A DNA stretch of 64,000 nucleotides from Actinomyces oricola (GTDB lineage Bacteria; Actinomycetota; Actinomycetes; Actinomycetales; Actinomycetaceae): assembly GCF_004104015.1 (NCBI RefSeq), contig NZ_RYFV01000017.1:1-64000 (forward strand), in the 5' to 3' direction. Position 1 is the stretch's first letter; the number at the start of each line of letters is the position of its first letter. A program made the translations under genes and the position numbers. Shown here piece after piece: positions 54,118 to 61,614 of the stretch. Below the pieces are notes generated by a model that searched no databases, was not told where the DNA came from, and saw only the letters and a program-made list of their open reading frames with translations.

Positions 54118-54867
54118 TTACGTCCAGCGCATCTCCCGGATGGCGAACGCGAACAGCGCGACCGCTGCCACTGCGGTGACGCCAATGCCGGCGAGTCCGT
54201 CGAGCAGGGAGGCGGTGTCTGTCAGTGTCCACCTCGTGGCGTCGCGCAGGTAGGTCAGGGGGAGAAAGGTTGAAATGGTCGCGGCCCACGGGGGTTCAAC
54301 TCCCAGCCGCAGCACCCCTGAAACCCAGCCCATGGGCAGAATGATCGCCGTAGCCGCCAGAGTCACCAGGGTCACTGTGGGCACGTACCGGCCCAGCAGT
54401 ACTCCCAGTGAGTAGAAAAGCACTGTCCCCAGGAGTACTGGCAGGATTGTGAGCGGGGCCCGCGATGAGATCTGCATGTTGATCCCGGGCAGGATGCCGA
54501 TGACGACGATCACCAGGACCTGGAGCAGTACCATCCCCCCGACCACGCCGAGCACTGACGCCATAATGGTGCCTTTTGATACCGGGACGCTGCGCAGCGC
54601 GCGGATCGTTCCGTTCTCACGCCACCGGGCAATGCTAATGGCTCCGCCGAGCGTCCCCACGAAAGCGGTGTTGAAGGCCATGGTTTCTGGACCAATGAAG
54701 TCGATCCCGGCGCGACCGCTCACCCCCGGGGCGTTCCCCATGGCGTAGACCAGGGCTACGGAAAGGGCGGTGGGGAGGATCACCAGCACGAGCATGGCCA
54801 CGGGGTCGCGCAAGTTGGCGCGGATGAGGGAGATAACCAGGGCCTTGGATCGGCTCACGTCTTCCAC
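54118..54867 (-). CDS. ABC-2 type permease
   Basis: 249 residues with six hydrophobic segments. The ABC-2 loop after helix 2 is FVGTLGGAISIARWRENGTIRALRSVPVS-like, with the conserved R-E-x-G-T-R-(A/S)-L pattern. LPLTYLRDATRWTL near the end is also typical. It overlaps the ATPase gene end by 13 bases. With that ATPase it would export a peptide or antibiotic, or protect against one. The peptide system around it makes a peptide the likely cargo. Confidence 0.85.
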   Translation of the reverse strand: MEDVSRSKALVISLIRANLRDPVAMLVLVILPTALSVALVYAMGNAPGVSGRAGIDFIGPETMAFNTAFVGTLGGAISIARWRENGTIRALRSVPVSKGTIMASVLGVVGGMVLLQVLVIVVIGILPGINMQISSRAPLTILPVLLGTVLFYSLGVLLGRYVPTVTLVTLAATAIILPMGWVSGVLRLGVEPPWAATISTFLPLTYLRDATRWTLTDTASLLDGLAGIGVTAVAAVALFAFAIREMRWT

Positions 54868-55769
54868 CCCTGCACGGCGACCTGAGCGGCTGGACGTTCA
54901 GGAGTTCCCCTGTGCGCCGGGGAAGTAGTGGTCACCATGCCGGCGACCGCCAGCACCGAGTGGCCGGCGGTAATGTCGCGGAAGGTGACCAGCAGTCCCT
55001 CGGGAATGATGCGCACCGAGTTGACCTCTTTGAGATCAACGATCTTGTCAATCACTCCCGGAGCCTTGGGCAGGAGGATGGTGGCCTCTCGACTGCGCCG
55101 AGCAATGAGGGACGACGGCGCCGCCGTGGCCTGGAGTTGACCACCGTCGAGGATGGAGACCACATCGCACAGGGGCTCGGCCTCCTCCAGGCTGTGGATC
55201 GTGCACACGATCGTGGTGCCGTCCTGGCGAACTTGCTGGAGGAGCGCGCGAAGATTGTCACGGTCAGTGGTATCCAGGCCGGCCGTGGGCTCGTCGAGGA
55301 AAAGGACCTCGGGGCGGTGCACAATGGCCGAGGCGAGAGCGAGCCTGAGCCTCTCCGCCTGAGAGATCCTGGTTACTCGTGTGTTGGCAACGTCAGACAG
55401 GCCGGTTGCGGCGAGCACCTGTTCGGTGCGAGCCGCAGAGGATCCGAAGAGTGAGGCCATGGTGGCCAGGTGCTCCCAGACTGAGGCCCGGGGGAAGAAC
55501 GCAGGGTTTTGCGTCTGGACGCCAATGCGTCTGAGAAGTGCCGGGTTGCGGGGCAGTGGTGCCCGGCCGAGGACCTTGACGGTTCCGGCATCGGGTTGCC
55601 TGGCACCGTAGATGATCTCCAGCAAGGTGGTCTTGCCGATTCCGTTGGCACCAATGATGCCGTGGAATGAGCCTGCCTCGACTTCAAGGTCCAGGCCTGT
55701 AAGCACTCGGCGGCGCCCGTATGACTTATGCAGCCCCCCGACCTGAACAGCAGACGCGGAGGTGGCCAC
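54855..55769 (-). CDS. ABC transporter ATPase with altered signature
   Basis: 304 residues. Walker A GANGIGKTT is at 40-48, Walker B EVLFLDEPTAGLD at about 154-166, and the H-loop is CTIHSLEEAE. The signature reads ISQAERLRLALA (135-146) instead of LSGGQ-x-RR. The ~80-residue C-terminal extension resembles the regulatory tail of BcrA/LanF-like exporters. GTG 55769 lies 12 bases after AAGGAGGTGA; an out-of-frame ATG closer to that site is ignored. It is coupled to the permease. Confidence 0.87.
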   Translation of the reverse strand: MATSASAVQVGGLHKSYGRRRVLTGLDLEVEAGSFHGIIGANGIGKTTLLEIIYGARQPDAGTVKVLGRAPLPRNPALLRRIGVQTQNPAFFPRASVWEHLATMASLFGSSAARTEQVLAATGLSDVANTRVTRISQAERLRLALASAIVHRPEVLFLDEPTAGLDTTDRDNLRALLQQVRQDGTTIVCTIHSLEEAEPLCDVVSILDGGQLQATAAPSSLIARRSREATILLPKAPGVIDKIVDLKEVNSVRIIPEGLLVTFRDITAGHSVLAVAGMVTTTSPAHRGTPERPAAQVAVQGWKT

Positions 55770-56094
55770 CTCATTTCACCTCCTTGTCTGAATTCGTGAC
55801 GGGAAGCTGCTCGGTGCAAGCTACGGGCGCCGCACGAGCGAGTGGCCCAAGCCTGCCTCCTGATCTGAGGTAACGGCTTCCTACACAGGTGCCGGCTTAG
55901 GTCCTTCTTTGGTATCAATGAGCAACCTCCGGCTGGTCTTCATGCCGGTAGTCGTCTGGCATCGTTACGCTAGACCTATCAACCTGCCCCGACCACCTGC
56001 CGATCGTGTTCTGTCTCCACCATCCGTCCATCTCTTGTTCCGGTCCCGGCGCTCCCCAACGCGCTCCGCTCCCCCTGCACCCGGGAGGCTTCCC
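55770..56094. promoter_or_regulatory. Divergent region between ABC operon and two-component operon
   Basis: 325 bases hold the promoters of both units. It has a perfect AAGGAGGTGA ribosome site for the ATPase on the minus strand. No copy of the GATATC-centred inverted repeat found before the peptide gene was seen. No ORF beyond shadows is visible. Confidence 0.4.
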
Positions 56095-57273
56095 ATGCCT
56101 GTACGTTCGCTGTCGCGCGAGTTGCTCAGCTCGCAGCGGTGGATGACGCTGTGGCAGCGGTGTCGGAGGTTCGTAGCTTCCAAGCCCGGCGTCTCGGCCT
56201 TGATGCTCCTGGGCTTGGTGTTCCTCAGTCTGGATTTCCAGGATGAGGGTACAATCTCCTCAATCATCCTCGGTTTGGTCTCCGTGGCGGCCCTGCCCTT
56301 CCTGGACCGCTTCCCCTGGCCGACCACCGCAGTCATCAGTGGGTGTGCACTGTATATCAGTGGCACCGCTCAGATTGGTACAGCGCTTCTCGTTGCGTTT
56401 TTCACTATTTCTCTACTGACTCGAGCTGCGCGTTATAGGCAAGTCAGCTTTCTTGTCTTAGCTATCGCTATGGGGGTACCAGTAGCAGCATTTGCGGGCC
56501 GTTTCATCGCAGCTGTGTATATCCTCTATCTTCTTGTTACTGTTTTGTCTGTCGTAATTGGATTGACAATGCGGCGCGCTGATCGGAACTTGGCTCAGGC
56601 GGAATCGGCCCGTCAGGAGGCTCTGCGCGCGCAGCGCACCTTAATCGCCCGTGAACTCCACGACACTCTCGCGCGGGCGAATACGCAAATGGTTCTGCGC
56701 GCCGAGCAGGCCAAGGCTGCGACCTCCCCGGATGATCAGATCCGTGAGGTGCTCGATGATATTATCGCCACCGGGCGCCGCTCGGTCACTGACCTGCGTA
56801 TTATGCTGAGGGTCCTGCGCCAGGATACGGTAACGCCCTCCGAACATCTCCTGACCTCGAGCGGTCAGGAGTCGATCGCAGCGGCTTTGGATCAGGCCGC
56901 TGGTATGCTGCGCGACCGTGGGCTGCATATCTCCACCCACCTGGAGGGTGATGAGTCAGTGGTGTCCCCGGCGCTGCTGGTCAGCATTGTTCGTGTCATT
57001 GACGAGTGCGCCGCTAATATGCTCAAGCATGCCGCGCGTGATGCCGACTGCTCTATCCAGGTAGAGATCGGCGCGGAGGAGGTCATAATTCTATCCATTA
57101 ACCCCATCTCTGACCAGGCTCCTGCCCGCCGCGATGCGGCCCTGTCCTCTAACTATGGCCTTCTGGGGCTCGAGGAGCGGGCCTCGTCGCGTGGCGGGCA
57201 TCTTACTTTCACTGAGTCGGGGCACCTGTGGGTGCTCTCCGTTACCTTCCCAATCGACACGAAAGCCGTTTGA
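56095..57273 (+). CDS. Sensor histidine kinase (DesK/NarL-partner, HisKA_3 type)
   Basis: 392 residues. About five or six membrane helices occupy residues 35-160, with very short external loops, so sensing is probably intramembrane. The phosphoacceptor is H189 in LIARELHDTLARAN. The HATPase region holds VIDECAANMLKHA (N box) and NYGLLGLEERAS (G box). ATG 56095 follows GGGAGG. The coding sequence includes AT-richer stretches near 56380-56570, unlike its neighbours. The stop overlaps the regulator start (TGATG). Confidence 0.9.
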   Translation: MPVRSLSRELLSSQRWMTLWQRCRRFVASKPGVSALMLLGLVFLSLDFQDEGTISSIILGLVSVAALPFLDRFPWPTTAVISGCALYISGTAQIGTALLVAFFTISLLTRAARYRQVSFLVLAIAMGVPVAAFAGRFIAAVYILYLLVTVLSVVIGLTMRRADRNLAQAESARQEALRAQRTLIARELHDTLARANTQMVLRAEQAKAATSPDDQIREVLDDIIATGRRSVTDLRIMLRVLRQDTVTPSEHLLTSSGQESIAAALDQAAGMLRDRGLHISTHLEGDESVVSPALLVSIVRVIDECAANMLKHAARDADCSIQVEIGAEEVIILSINPISDQAPARRDAALSSNYGLLGLEERASSRGGHLTFTESGHLWVLSVTFPIDTKAV

Positions 57274-57947
57274 TGAGCACGCCTCCTATCCGCATCCTCA
57301 TCGTCGACGACGACCCGATCGTCCGTGAGGCCCTGCCGCCCTTGATCGCCACCCCCGAGTCGGGCATCTCGGTGGTAGCCACAGCCGCCAACGGTGCCGA
57401 GGCGGTGAACATCGTGCATGAGCGCAACATCGACGTCGTCGTGATGGACGTCCAGATGCCGGTGCTTGACGGGGTGGGTGCCACCTCCCGGATCCTCGCC
57501 TCCGGTGGAAGCACAAAGGTACTGCTGCTGACCACCTTCGACGACGATGTCTTCCTGGACTCCGGCATTGCCGCTGGCGCCAGCGGCTTCTTACTCAAAA
57601 CCACGCCGCCGGTGGAGATTGCCGCTGCTATCCGCACTGTTCACGAAGGGGGGAAGATTCTTTCCCCCGGTCCGACCAGTCGCATCCTGGACCGCTATAT
57701 TCACGGTCAGGCCCCTCATCCGCATGATGCGGAGGATTTGGATCTCTCTGAGCGGGAACGGCAGGTGCTGGCCCTTCTGTGTCAGGCGCGCTCCAATCAA
57801 CAGATAGGCCGAAATCTGCATGTTGCTGAAACTACGGTGAAGAGTCACGTATCGGCGATTATGCGCAAAATGGGTGTGAGCAGTCGTTTAGAGATTGTTG
57901 TTGAAGCTCACAAGCGCGGGCTCGCCGGGCCTCAGCGGAGGGAATAA
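57273..57947 (+). CDS. NarL/FixJ-family response regulator
   Basis: 224 residues. Receiver domain RILIVDDDPIVREALPPL with phosphoacceptor D59 in VVVMDVQMPVLDG, T/K residues LLLTTFDDD and GFLLKTTPP. The C-terminal LuxR-type HTH is LSERERQVLALLCQARSNQQ then IGRNLHVAETTVKSHVSAIM. It is cotranscribed with the kinase. The next gene, 129 bases on, is the secreted peptide gene, its most likely target. Confidence 0.92.
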   Translation: MSTPPIRILIVDDDPIVREALPPLIATPESGISVVATAANGAEAVNIVHERNIDVVVMDVQMPVLDGVGATSRILASGGSTKVLLLTTFDDDVFLDSGIAAGASGFLLKTTPPVEIAAAIRTVHEGGKILSPGPTSRILDRYIHGQAPHPHDAEDLDLSERERQVLALLCQARSNQQIGRNLHVAETTVKSHVSAIMRKMGVSSRLEIVVEAHKRGLAGPQRRE

Positions 57948-57976
57948 ATCTGAGACGCGCTCCACCCAAGGAAGGA

Positions 57977-58006
57977 ATGATTACTGTGCCCTTAGAGGAG
58001 GCATAG
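57977..58006 (+). CDS. Possible 9-residue upstream ORF (MITVPLEEA)
   Basis: ATG, eight further sense codons and TAG, preceded by AAGGAAGG. The spacing to the ribosome site is very short. It lies between the response regulator and the inverted repeat preceding the peptide gene. It could be chance or a leader ORF. Confidence 0.2.
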   Translation: MITVPLEEA

Positions 58007-58026
58007 TCGCCGGGGATCTTGTGAGG

Positions 58027-58063
58027 ATTGAGATATCAAGTTCATCCCATTCGATATCTCAAT
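58027..58063 (+). promoter_or_regulatory. Perfect inverted repeat upstream of the peptide gene
   Basis: ATTGAGATATC (58027-58037) and GATATCTCAAT (58053-58063) are perfect 11-bp arms 15 bases apart. They are AT-rich in a GC-rich genome and end three bases before the AGGAG ribosome site. It may be a regulator operator or an mRNA hairpin affecting translation. Confidence 0.65.
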
Positions 58064-58076
58064 TTCAGGAGTCCCC

Positions 58077-58286
58077 ATGAACATTGTCTCCCGTTTCGGT
58101 GCTGTCGCTCTCGCCTCGGCTCTTCTGCTTGGCATCCCCACTGTGGCCAGCGCTGAGACCCCGAGTGTCGCCCCCCAATCCCAGACGGCAGTGACGGTTT
58201 CTGTTCCGGGTAAGGCTGTCCGTCCCATGCTCCCGATCAGCTGGCTGTGCCGCGCCAAAGTTTGGTTCTGCCGGTCGGGTTACTGA
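58077..58286 (+). CDS. Secreted peptide with C-terminal C-x6-C loop
   Basis: 69 residues with a strong AGGAG site. The N-terminus is a clear signal peptide with the cleavage motif VASA-ET (after about residue 26). The mature part is Val/Ser/Pro-rich and ends in RPMLPISWLCRAKVWFCRSGY-like sequence: two Cys six residues apart, two Trp, four basic residues and a terminal Tyr. It could form a disulfide-closed loop, as in pheromones or bacteriocins. It directly follows a two-component operon and lies near an M50 peptidase and exporter. No known family was recognised. Confidence 0.75.
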   Translation: MNIVSRFGAVALASALLLGIPTVASAETPSVAPQSQTAVTVSVPGKAVRPMLPISWLCRAKVWFCRSGY

Positions 58287-58637
58287 GCCGTCGAAAACCT
58301 TCGCAAGCGGGCCCACCTCTAGCGAGGTGGGCCCGCTTGTGCGCGCTCCGGGCTCCTCGCCTCAGGGGCCTAGTGTAGTTCGGGGCGCCGCGGGCGAGGG
58401 GAGGGCGCCCGTATGGTGGATACCCCGTACCTAATACGATAATCGCCGCTTCTCTTGATCAATGCGCGCGGTTCGGAACTGTTGAGAAGTTGCGAACAAG
58501 ATTGCCGCCCACGCCGTCTGCTCCGGCGGGGTCGCGTTTTGTTGCAAGACGCTCTTAGGGTCCAGAGCGGGTCGGGCCGCGGGGTGTGCGCGCCCCGCGG
58601 CCCGACCCATGTCACCGGCTGCGACCGGCCTGCCGTA
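58287..58637. other. Gene-free interval after the peptide gene
   Basis: About 350 bases. It contains the peptide gene's terminator and an AT-richer stretch near 58420-58500. Frames present here are shadows without ribosome sites. I see no gene. Confidence 0.5.
58305..58338 (+). terminator. Terminator of the peptide gene
   Basis: AAGCGGGCCCACCT (58305-58318) pairs perfectly with AGGTGGGCCCGCTT (58325-58338) around a 6-nt loop, 18 bases after the stop codon. Confidence 0.8.
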
Positions 58638-59477
58638 TCAGGCTCCGGGACGGTCGGCGCTCCGGCTCACGGCCTCACGGGGGGCGACGTCGGCGCGGAT
58701 CTCGTCGAGCTTTTCGAGCAGCCCGTCATAGGCGTAGTTGCCCAGGGGCAGGCGCTTGGGAGGATTCGCGTCGTGGGCGACGTCCACGATCGCCGTCGCG
58801 GCGCGCAGCGGGTCACCCGCCTCCTTGCCCACGTTCGCCCGGAAGTTCCGGCGGTACTCCCCGGCGGTGGCGTCGTAGTCCGCAATGACCCGCTCAGGGG
58901 CCACCTCGGCGGCGGAGGAGCCCGCCCAGTCCGTGGCGAAGGCGGAGGGCTCAATGACCACCACGCGAATGCCCAGCGGACCCACCTCCTGGGCCAGGGC
59001 GTCCGAGAGCCCCTCGACGGCGAACTTCGTGGCGTTGTACCAGCCCACCGCCGGGAAGGAGCGGACCCCGCCGACGGAGGAGACATTGAGGATCGTGCCG
59101 GAACGGCGTTCGCGCATGGAGGGCAGGAGCGCCGTCGTCACCGCGGCCAGGCCGAAGACATTGATCTCCACCATGCGGCGGACCTCCGCCTCGTCGCTCT
59201 CCTCCACCGCCGCGAAGTATCCAATACCCGCATTGTTGAAAAGAACGTCAATGGGGCCGGCCTGCTCCAGGGCCGTCCGCACTGCGGTGCGCACCTGCTC
59301 GGCGTCAGTCACGTCCAGGGGCAGCGCCAATAGGCGCTCCCCGCCCAACTCGGCGAGATCGGTCAGGGTATCGGTATTCCGGGCGGTCGCCACGACGCGG
59401 TCCCCGCGCCGCAGTGCCTCCGCCGCCACCGCGTGACCGAAGCCGCGAGATGCGCCGGTAATGAACCAGGTAGTCAT
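58638..59477 (-). CDS. Short-chain dehydrogenase/reductase
   Basis: 279-residue classical SDR. FITGASRGFGHAVAAEAL is the TG-x3-G-x-G cofactor loop, LFNNAGIGYF the NNAG motif, VSSVGGVRSFPAVGWYNATK carries Ser and the Y-x3-K pair. The cofactor is probably NADP(H); the substrate is unknown. ATG 59477 follows AAAGGA. It is divergent from the XRE regulator gene, which probably controls it. Confidence 0.92.
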   Translation of the reverse strand: MTTWFITGASRGFGHAVAAEALRRGDRVVATARNTDTLTDLAELGGERLLALPLDVTDAEQVRTAVRTALEQAGPIDVLFNNAGIGYFAAVEESDEAEVRRMVEINVFGLAAVTTALLPSMRERRSGTILNVSSVGGVRSFPAVGWYNATKFAVEGLSDALAQEVGPLGIRVVVIEPSAFATDWAGSSAAEVAPERVIADYDATAGEYRRNFRANVGKEAGDPLRAATAIVDVAHDANPPKRLPLGNYAYDGLLEKLDEIRADVAPREAVSRSADRPGA

Positions 59478-59736
59478 GAGATGTCCTTTCGGAGGGGCCC
59501 GGGTGCCGTATTGCGTCCGGGGTGCGGGATCGCTGACGGATCCAGTACAGCGGCCCCTCAGGGGCCCCGGAAGAGAACGGGTCATCCTAGGACTGTGGCT
59601 CCTACCCGAGGCCCGTGCCGCGCACGCCGCCAAAGAACAAGAGAAACAGGGGAACACAGGGGGACACAGGGGGACAAGGACTGTCGCTCCCACCGGGGAC
59701 TCGACGCCGACAGCCGAAGCGCAGGACAATGTCGTA

Positions 59737-60642
59737 ATGCCGCGACATGAGAAGAATCAGGCGCTCAGCGACTTCCTCACCGCCAAGCGGGCCGGAGTCA
59801 CGCCTGAGAGCGTGGGCATCGCCGTGACTGGGGCCCGGCGCGTCCCCGGGCTGCGCCGTGAAGAGGTCGCCTTCTTGGCCGGGGTGAGCACTGACTGGTA
59901 CATCCGTCTGGAGCAGGGTCGGGACGTTACCCCCTCTGAGCAGGTTCTGAGCGCCATTGGCGCCATCCTCCGGCTCGACGAGGCGGAGCAGAGCTACCTT
60001 GTTAACCTCGCCCGGCCCGCGGGCCTCCACACCGGCGACCCCGGCATCCCGCCGGTGCGCCCCGGCATCTCCCGCATGATCCGCGCCTTCACCTGCCAGG
60101 CGGCCTTCGTCCTGGGGCCGCGCATGGAGGTTCTGGACGGCAACGATCTGGCCTGGGCCCTCCTCGCCGACTTCCCCTGCCGTCCTGTGGGCCAACGCAG
60201 TCTCATCCACTGGGTCTTCACCGACCCGGCCACCCGGAGCCTCTATGCGGATTGGGAGATCATCGCCTCCGAGCTCGTCTGTGTCCTCCAGCTCGAGGCC
60301 TCCGCCCGCCCGCGCGACCCCCAGGTGGCCGCCCTCGTGGAGGAGCTGAGCCGGGTCAGCGAGGACTTCCGCACCTGGTGGTCCCGCCCCGCCCCCAAGG
60401 GGCGCACCTCCGGTGTTAAGCGCTTCCACCACCCCGCCGTCGGGGACCTGACCATTGAGTGGGAGGCCTTCACCTTGGCGGAGGACGACACCCAGACCGT
60501 CTTCGTCTACACCGCCGCCGACGAGGCCTCGCACAAGGCCCTCATCCGCCTCGCCGCCTGGTATGCGGAGACCCATTCCACCCATTCGCCCCCGTCGGCT
60601 TCCTCCGGCACGCAGATGGAGGAGAATATGGAGGAGAATTGA
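59737..60642 (+). CDS. XRE/MmyB-type transcriptional regulator
   Basis: 301 residues. The HTH (about 28-60) reads RVPGLRREEVAFLAGVSTDW followed by YIRLEQGRDVTPSEQVL, a hallmark of the MmyB-like family. The C-terminal MLTR domain (about 105-275) contains VLDGNDLAWALLADFP and VGDLTIEWEAFTL and binds small or lipid-like ligands in relatives. Such regulators often repress a divergent SDR gene, as is present here. The start is uncertain; ATG 59737 fits the family. Confidence 0.9.
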   Translation: MPRHEKNQALSDFLTAKRAGVTPESVGIAVTGARRVPGLRREEVAFLAGVSTDWYIRLEQGRDVTPSEQVLSAIGAILRLDEAEQSYLVNLARPAGLHTGDPGIPPVRPGISRMIRAFTCQAAFVLGPRMEVLDGNDLAWALLADFPCRPVGQRSLIHWVFTDPATRSLYADWEIIASELVCVLQLEASARPRDPQVAALVEELSRVSEDFRTWWSRPAPKGRTSGVKRFHHPAVGDLTIEWEAFTLAEDDTQTVFVYTAADEASHKALIRLAAWYAETHSTHSPPSASSGTQMEENMEEN

Positions 60643-60804
60643 GGAGTCCCGACAGCAGTCGGGTGAGCGGCCCCTGTTCGCCGCGCGCACACCCGGGTTC
60701 CATGGCCTCATGCGATAGTGCGAGGATCCGGCCAGGGCGGTCGCCATGCTCACAGCACTCACAGCCCTGAGGCATCGCCCTGCTTCAACCTGAAAGGACC
60801 GCTT

Positions 60805-61482
60805 ATGTCCCGCATTATGATCATTGGCGGACACGGAAAGGTCGCCCTTCTGGCAGCCCCGCTGCTCGTGGCCGCCGGGCACGACGTCGTCTCCCTTATC
60901 CGCGACCCCGCCCAGGTGCCGGACGTGGCCGCCACCGGTGCTACACCCCTGGTGCTGTCAGTTGAGGAGGCCGACGTCACCGACCTCACCCGGGCTTTCG
61001 CCGGCGCTGACGCCGTCGTCTGGTCCGCGGGGGCTGCCGGCAAGGGCGGGCCGCAGCGCACCGACGCCGTGGACCGTGCTGCTGCGATCCGCTCCATGGA
61101 GGCCGCCACCGCTGCCGGGGTGCGCCGCTACGTCATGGTTTCCTTCATGTCCGCCTACGGGGACGTCGCCGAGGATCATCCGCTGCGCGCCTACGCCATT
61201 GCCAAGATCGCCGCCGATCGCCACCTGCAGGGCACCGGGTTGGACTGGACGATCCTCGGGCCGGGCCGCCTCACCCTTGAAGAGCCCTCGGGGGCCATAG
61301 CCGTCGAGCGCGTCGCCGAGGGTGGAGACAACTACACCTCGCGCGGCAACGTCGCCCGGGTCATTGCCGCAGTGCTCGCCGAGCCCGCCAGCATTGGCCG
61401 GGTCATCCCCTTCCACGACGGCGCCGTCCCCATTGCGGAGGCGGTCGCCAATGTGCCGCCGGAGTACTCCGATCTGTCCTGA
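60805..61482 (+). CDS. NAD(P)-binding atypical SDR (NmrA/YwnB-like)
   Basis: 225 residues. MSRIMIIGGHGKVALLAAPL is the G-x-x-G-x-x-G cofactor loop. AGADAVVWSAGA and DWTILGPGRLTLEEP match atypical SDR (NAD(P)H-binding, NmrA-like) proteins. The classical Tyr-x3-Lys appears as AYAIAK. ATG 60805 follows AAAGGA. It may respond to redox or reduce a sugar/quinone; no substrate is evident. It lies downstream of the MmyB regulator. Confidence 0.88.
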   Translation: MSRIMIIGGHGKVALLAAPLLVAAGHDVVSLIRDPAQVPDVAATGATPLVLSVEEADVTDLTRAFAGADAVVWSAGAAGKGGPQRTDAVDRAAAIRSMEAATAAGVRRYVMVSFMSAYGDVAEDHPLRAYAIAKIAADRHLQGTGLDWTILGPGRLTLEEPSGAIAVERVAEGGDNYTSRGNVARVIAAVLAEPASIGRVIPFHDGAVPIAEAVANVPPEYSDLS

Positions 61483-61497
61483 TCCGTCCCGACCACT

Positions 61498-61536
61498 GAC
61501 GTCGAGGCGGCTTGCCGAATAAGCCGCCTCGACGTC
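61498..61536 (+). terminator. Hairpin terminator
   Basis: GACGTCGAGGCGGCTT (61498-61513) pairs perfectly with AAGCCGCCTCGACGTC (61521-61536) around a 7-nt loop, 15 bases after the NAD(P)-binding protein stop. Confidence 0.8.
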
Positions 61537-61614
61537 ACATAGCGCGCGAACGCCGGGGCGAGGAAGACTACGCAATGAGCGGAGTCTCTTCCACGCCGGA
61601 CCGCGAGAGGCAGC

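Noticed and set aside
58455-59333. 292-codon plus-strand frame opposite the SDR gene
   Set aside because: It is an antisense shadow. The SDR motifs on the minus strand are unambiguous.
59640-59690. Short GGGGACACA tandem repeats before the MmyB-type gene
   Set aside because: Only about three imperfect 10-bp units. Too short to be informative, and possibly part of the divergent promoter.
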